Positions 32,250 through 35,823 of a stretch of DNA of 35,823 nt are shown here, in pieces. Numbering within the stretch: the stretch's first letter is position 1; each line of letters starts with the position of its first letter. The notes beneath the pieces were generated by a model. The model was not told the origin of the DNA and ran no database searches. It saw nothing but the letters and a program-made list of their open reading frames with translations. Both the position numbers and the translations under genes were made by a program. This stretch comes from Pseudomonadota bacterium (lineage in GTDB: Bacteria > Pseudomonadota > Alphaproteobacteria > Sphingomonadales > Sphingomonadaceae): contig JAEZQR010000155.1 of the NCBI GenBank assembly GCA_023413015.1, positions 1-35,823 of the forward strand, in the 5' to 3' direction.

Positions 32250-34286
32250 CTAGGCTGCAGCCCTCGCGCTCTGCGCCACCTGCTCGGCGTGGCGGCCGGT
32301 GAGCTCGGCCATATGGTCGAACTCGAAGTTGAAGGTGGCCAGTCCCTGACTCTGCGCGCGCAGCTCGGCGATCAGGTCCTGCCGTTCGGATTGGGGCAGA
32401 TAAACCTCGATCCGGTCCCAGCCCGGCCAGCCCTCGCGCGCGTCGAAGCCGAGCACCTGGCCCCGGCGGCTCGTCACGGCCGACGTGATCTTCGACGTCG
32501 CCCAATTGGGTGCGAAGATCTCCAGCCGGTCGACGGGTTCGAGGATGTAGGAATCGCAGGTCTTGAGGCCCTCGCTCGCCGCGATGCGGCCGGCGGTACG
32601 GAAGGCGAGTTCCGAGCTGTCGACGCTGTGATAGGAGCCGTCGGTCAGCTCGACCCAGACGTCGATGACCGGGAAGCCCATCGGGCCGCGGTCGAGCGCG
32701 TCCTTCACGCCCATCTCGACCGCCGGGATATATTGCTTGGGCACCGCGCCGCCGGTGATGCGCTCGGTGAAGCGGAAGCCTTCGCCGCGCGCCTGCGGGC
32801 GGATGTCCACCACCACGTCGCCATATTGGCCGTGGCCGCCCGATTGCTTCTTGTGCCGGCCGCGCACATTGGCGGCGGGGCGGCGGATCGACTCGCGGTA
32901 GCCGACCTTGGGCTTCGCGACATTGACCTCGACGCCGTAGCGCCGCTTGAGCTTGTCGAGCAGCACGCGCAGCTGCGTCTCACCCTGACCTTTCAGCAGC
33001 GTCTGCTGGCTTTCGGCATCGTGCACCATCTCGACCGAGGGGTCCTCCTCGACGAGCTTGGCGAGCGCTTCGGACAGGCGCACGTCATCCTTGTGGTTCT
33101 GCGTGCTGATCGCGAGCGCATAGACCGGCTTGCGCCGGGCCGGGACGCCGGTCGCGGTGCGCGCCTTGCCGTCGGCCGAGAGCAAATCGCCGACGCGCGT
33201 GCCCGCGACCTTGGCGATCGCCACCACCTCGCCGGTGTTCGCTGCGGAAATCTTGGTGGTGCCGCTGCCCTGGATGGCGAACAGGCCGCCGGCGCGCGCA
33301 TGCTCGCCGCCGGGCAGCATAAGGTCGGCGCCGTCGCCGATCCGGCCCGACAGCACGCGGGCGATCGCGAGCTTGCCGGCCTGTCCGGCATGGCTGATCT
33401 TGAGGACATAGGCGCAATCGCCGCTGGCGCCGAGGCGTTCGGCGGCCACCGCCGGCTCGGGCGTGTCGTGACGCAGCGCCTTCAAGAGCCGGCGCACGCC
33501 GAAGCCGTTGATCGCCGAGCCGAAGAATACAGGCGTGATCAATCCCTTGTGCGTCTCGCGCACCAGATCACTGAACACGAGGTCGCGCTCGGGCATCTCG
33601 TCGGAAAGCAGCTGTTCGAGAAGCACGTCGTCGTGATCGGCGAGCTGTTCGAGCATGTGGAAGCGCGCTTCGGCCTCGCGGCCGGTAAGATTGCCGGGAA
33701 TGGTGACTTGCTCGGACGGCTGGCCCGGGCGGTAGACGAAGGCGCGTTCGAGCGCGAGGTCGATGAAGCCGGTGACCTGCTCGCTTTCCCAGATCGGGAT
33801 CTGGCGCGCGACCAGCGGCGCGGCGCTCATCGGCTGCAGCATCTCGAGCAGATCGCGGATGCGGCCGCGCGACGTGTCGATCTTGTTGACGAAGATGGCG
33901 CGCGGAATGCCGAGCGCCTCGAGCTGCTTGAGCATCGGCTGCATCAGCGCGGCATGCGCCGGATCGGGATCGATCACGACCAGCGCGAGATCGACTGCGG
34001 CAAGTGCCGCATCCGCCTCGCCGCCGAACTCAATGCCGCCGGGGCAGTCGATCAGCGTGTAGCGGTCATCCATGAATTCGAAGCGGCCGACGTTCATCTC
34101 GACCGACTGGCCGCGGGCGCGGGCTTCGGGGCTGGAATCGCCGACCGTGTTGCCGAGATCGACGAGGCCGCGCCGCTCGATCGCGCCGGCAGCGTGGAGT
34201 AGCGCCTCCATCAGCGAGGTCTTGCCCGAGCCGTTGGGACCCACCAGCGCGATGGCCCGCGCCGCACCTGATCTGCCTGTCGCCAT
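32250..34286 (-). CDS. Elongation factor G-like GTPase (EF-G paralogue, divergent)
   Basis: A 678-residue translational-GTPase homologue with all EF-G domains, about 20 residues shorter than typical EF-G. G1 is GPNGSGKTS (16-24) instead of AHxDxGKTT. The switch I area lacks the RGITI block and has ARGQSVEMNV. G3 is DCPGG (80-84) instead of DTPGH, so the His that positions the attacking water is Gly. G4 NKID (134-137) is kept. Domain IV includes a GHGQYGDVVVDIRP segment and the C-terminal alpha/beta domain is complete. It is not the housekeeping factor (no tuf or rps genes adjacent) and probably acts as a stress or accessory factor on ribosomes. AGGAG is only two bases from the ATG, an unusually short spacing. 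Confidence 0.92.
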   Translation of the reverse strand: MATGRSGAARAIALVGPNGSGKTSLMEALLHAAGAIERRGLVDLGNTVGDSSPEARARGQSVEMNVGRFEFMDDRYTLIDCPGGIEFGGEADAALAAVDLALVVIDPDPAHAALMQPMLKQLEALGIPRAIFVNKIDTSRGRIRDLLEMLQPMSAAPLVARQIPIWESEQVTGFIDLALERAFVYRPGQPSEQVTIPGNLTGREAEARFHMLEQLADHDDVLLEQLLSDEMPERDLVFSDLVRETHKGLITPVFFGSAINGFGVRRLLKALRHDTPEPAVAAERLGASGDCAYVLKISHAGQAGKLAIARVLSGRIGDGADLMLPGGEHARAGGLFAIQGSGTTKISAANTGEVVAIAKVAGTRVGDLLSADGKARTATGVPARRKPVYALAISTQNHKDDVRLSEALAKLVEEDPSVEMVHDAESQQTLLKGQGETQLRVLLDKLKRRYGVEVNVAKPKVGYRESIRRPAANVRGRHKKQSGGHGQYGDVVVDIRPQARGEGFRFTERITGGAVPKQYIPAVEMGVKDALDRGPMGFPVIDVWVELTDGSYHSVDSSELAFRTAGRIAASEGLKTCDSYILEPVDRLEIFAPNWATSKITSAVTSRRGQVLGFDAREGWPGWDRIEVYLPQSERQDLIAELRAQSQGLATFNFEFDHMAELTGRHAEQVAQSARAAA

Positions 34287-34426
34287 ATCTCCTGCCTCCA
34301 GCCGTTAGCGTTGCCGTCGAATGGCGGCCGCTTGCGGCCCTGGAGGTCACAGGCGACCGTCGGGGAGGGTGAAGGTTCTGCCTGTTCGGGTGGCTTGGCA
34401 AGCCGGTTTGTCGCGCTGCGATCTCG

Positions 34427-35128
34427 TTACGCCGCGACCGCCTCGGCTTCGCGGCGGATGACGTTGGCGGCAAGATGCGCCTGCCGCGTCGGCTCGGGCA
34501 GGCGGTAGCCGCGGCCCGTGCGCAGCACCCATTCGACCGCCGTCTCCAGCGAGACGCGGTGGCCGGCGGAAATGAACAGCGGGTTGGTCCGCAGCTTGGT
34601 GCGCAGCGCCATGCCGACGGTACGCCCGCGCCAGACCAGCGGCGTGCGGTCGCCGGGGTTTGGGCCGAGCTCGCCCGCCGGCCGGCCGATCAGGATCGAC
34701 TTCGCCACGCCGATCGCCGGCACGTCGAGCAGCACGCCGAGCTGGCAGGCGATGCCGAAGCCGCGCGGATGGCTCAGCCCCTGGCCGTCGACGAACAGCA
34801 GGTCGGGCTTGCGCTTGAGCCGCGCGAACGCCTCGACGAGCGCCGGCGCCTCCCTGAATCCGAGATAACCCGGCACATAAGGGAAGGGCGGAACCATGCT
34901 CGCGCCCTCCACTTCGCCTACTTTCAGGCTGAGCGGATCCAGCCCGACAATCGCGGCGTGGACCGGTGCGGTCGGATCGCGCCCCTTGCAGCTGATGTCG
35001 GTGCCGCCGATCACCTCGACTGGGCCGAGATCGTCCTCCGCGACGACCCGCGCGGCCAGTTCGCGCTGCACCTCGGCGGCAACGGCAAGAGTCGGCGGGA
35101 ACAGCCAGTCGGGTGGAATGGGTTTCAT
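34427..35128 (-). CDS. nfi: Endonuclease V (deoxyinosine 3'-endonuclease)
   Basis: A 233-residue DNA-repair nuclease that nicks the second phosphodiester bond 3' of deoxyinosine in DNA damaged by nitrosative deamination. Family blocks: GGTDISCKG with the first metal Asp, the wedge-like YVPGYLGFREAP, VDGQGLSHPRGFGIACQLG with the second Asp and the conserved His, and IGVAKS. The length matches E. coli Nfi. It stands 140 bp upstream of the EF-G-like start on the same strand with no clear hairpin between, so joint transcription is possible. The 51-bp gap to the L,D-transpeptidase holds nothing recognisable. Confidence 0.95.
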   Translation of the reverse strand: MKPIPPDWLFPPTLAVAAEVQRELAARVVAEDDLGPVEVIGGTDISCKGRDPTAPVHAAIVGLDPLSLKVGEVEGASMVPPFPYVPGYLGFREAPALVEAFARLKRKPDLLFVDGQGLSHPRGFGIACQLGVLLDVPAIGVAKSILIGRPAGELGPNPGDRTPLVWRGRTVGMALRTKLRTNPLFISAGHRVSLETAVEWVLRTGRGYRLPEPTRQAHLAANVIRREAEAVAA

Positions 35129-35178
35129 TGAGGCATCAACTACGAGGTAAGCTCGAGGCTCCGTACGTTTCGGTCAAG

Positions 35179-35823
35179 TCAGCGCGATGCCATCTGCGTG
35201 CTGGCGTTCAAGGCACGTGCGACGCGAGCATCGCGGCCGTAAACATCGGGGAGCAGCTTGACCGTACCGCTGGCGTCGACCTCGGCTGTGAAGTAGGCGA
35301 TGTGCACCGGGACCGGTTGGTTGAGCGCGATCTCCTCGGTGCGCGGATCGGCGAGCGCGGCGTCGATCACGCTTGCGTCGGTGCCATCGTCCGCCAGCAG
35401 CCTTTCGGCCAATTCTAGCGGCTGCTCGGTGCGCACGCAGCCCTGGCTCAGCGCACGGCTGTTGCGCGCGAACAGCTGCTTTTCCGGCGTGTCGTGAAGA
35501 TAGATGAGGTGCGGGTTCGGCATCACGAACCGCACTTGGCCAAGCGCATTGCTGGGGCCGGGCCGCTGCCAGATCGAAGGACCGTCAGGGCCCTGGGTGA
35601 CGCTGTAGCCTTGGCGGCGTGCGGCCGTCGGGTTGCGCTTGTAGAAGGCGAGCTTCTTGGCCTTGAGGCCCGGCGGCACCGCCCAGGCGGGATTGAAGCG
35701 GATGGCGGTGACCTTAGTCGAGAAGGCGGCAGTCGGCGTCGTAGGCTTGCCGACGATCGCAGCATGTTCGGCCACCACCGCGCCATCCTCGACGAGATCG
35801 ACCCGATAGGCGGGAATGTTGAC
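35179..35823 (-). CDS. L,D-transpeptidase (YkuD domain), N-terminus cut by window edge
   Basis: 214 residues are visible, open from the right edge; the true start is outside. The first residues, VNIPAYRVDLVEDG, are the start of a YkuD catalytic domain of the YcbB kind. They are followed by FNPAWAVPPGL, the HDTPEKQLFARNSRALS stretch, and the nucleophile region SQGCVRTEQP, where Gln replaces the His of SHGCVR. The C-terminal PVHIAYFTAEVDASG block matches the same place in the transpeptidase at 23327-24982. It would form 3-3 crosslinks in peptidoglycan. The His-to-Gln change is next to the catalytic Cys and may be tolerated, since some YcbB proteins have Ser there (family knowledge). Confidence 0.92.
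   Translation of the reverse strand, partial: VNIPAYRVDLVEDGAVVAEHAAIVGKPTTPTAAFSTKVTAIRFNPAWAVPPGLKAKKLAFYKRNPTAARRQGYSVTQGPDGPSIWQRPGPSNALGQVRFVMPNPHLIYLHDTPEKQLFARNSRALSQGCVRTEQPLELAERLLADDGTDASVIDAALADPRTEEIALNQPVPVHIAYFTAEVDASGTVKLLPDVYGRDARVARALNASTQMASR

Noticed and set aside
32289..34202. 637-residue plus-strand open frame
   Set aside because: It is antisense to the EF-G-like gene; its low-complexity Ala/Arg/Asp composition is a by-product of GC-rich codon usage.
34287..34426. Short GGCTT/AAGCC stem at 34392-34404 between endonuclease V and the EF-G-like gene
   Set aside because: The stem is only five base pairs with a 3-base loop and is not followed by a T-run; too weak to call a terminator.

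Overview
The window is chromosomal DNA of a high-GC alphaproteobacterium, most likely a sphingomonad (Sphingomonas or a close relative). I base this on the uniformly GC-rich codon usage, the protein families present (large lipoprotein M1 peptidase, YcbB-type L,D-transpeptidases, divergent EF-G paralogue, Rieske oxygenase plus phytoene-dehydrogenase-like pair) and the dense gene packing. I see no rRNA, tRNA, IS element, phage gene, CRISPR array or att site, and no gap above 300 bases without a gene. Both ends cut a gene: a sensor kinase on the left loses its C-terminus and an L,D-transpeptidase on the right loses its N-terminus.

Left part (1-5.3 kb): a PAS-GAF-GAF-PAS histidine kinase runs leftward. 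Facing away from it is a rightward group: degenerate methyltransferase, AhpD-like protein without its cysteines, PAPS-type sulfotransferase, VOC-like protein and a 99-residue orphan, closed by a strong rho-independent terminator. A nearly identical 19-bp element lies upstream of the kinase/methyltransferase pair and again upstream of the AhpD-sulfotransferase genes, so one regulator may control the whole group. Next come a thiolase (minus), a secreted M20 carboxypeptidase (plus) and a diacylglycerol-kinase-family lipid kinase (plus).

Middle part (9-19 kb): a HAD phosphatase and SDR dehydrogenase (minus) are divergent from a translationally coupled Rieske oxygenase and PYROXD2-like flavoprotein (plus), with a widely spaced inverted repeat between them. 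A leftward marR-emrA-emrB-amino acid permease operon follows. A near-perfect 28-bp palindrome precedes marR and carries a TATAAT on each strand. On its other side an HMG-CoA lyase gene runs rightward.

19-23 kb is the most unusual locus: an ATP-grasp ligase and a 2OG-Fe(II)-oxygenase-like protein (minus) are divergent from a GNAT protein and a sugar-transfer-type ATP-grasp enzyme (plus). The genes are tightly coupled in pairs, as in a small uncharacterised ligation or modification pathway.

23-27 kb is a leftward operon: tryptophan 2,3-dioxygenase, a kynureninase-like PLP enzyme, a YcbB-type L,D-transpeptidase and a DUF952 protein. The right end holds a PQQ-type sugar dehydrogenase lipoprotein, a D-Ala-D-Ala carboxypeptidase, an M1 aminopeptidase lipoprotein, an EF-G paralogue with altered G motifs, endonuclease V and the second L,D-transpeptidase. 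Cell-wall remodelling is thus a recurring theme (two L,D-transpeptidases and one PBP5-like enzyme). Several convergent gene pairs are separated by strong hairpins without clear U-tracts. All function calls are by eye from motifs; no database search was run.
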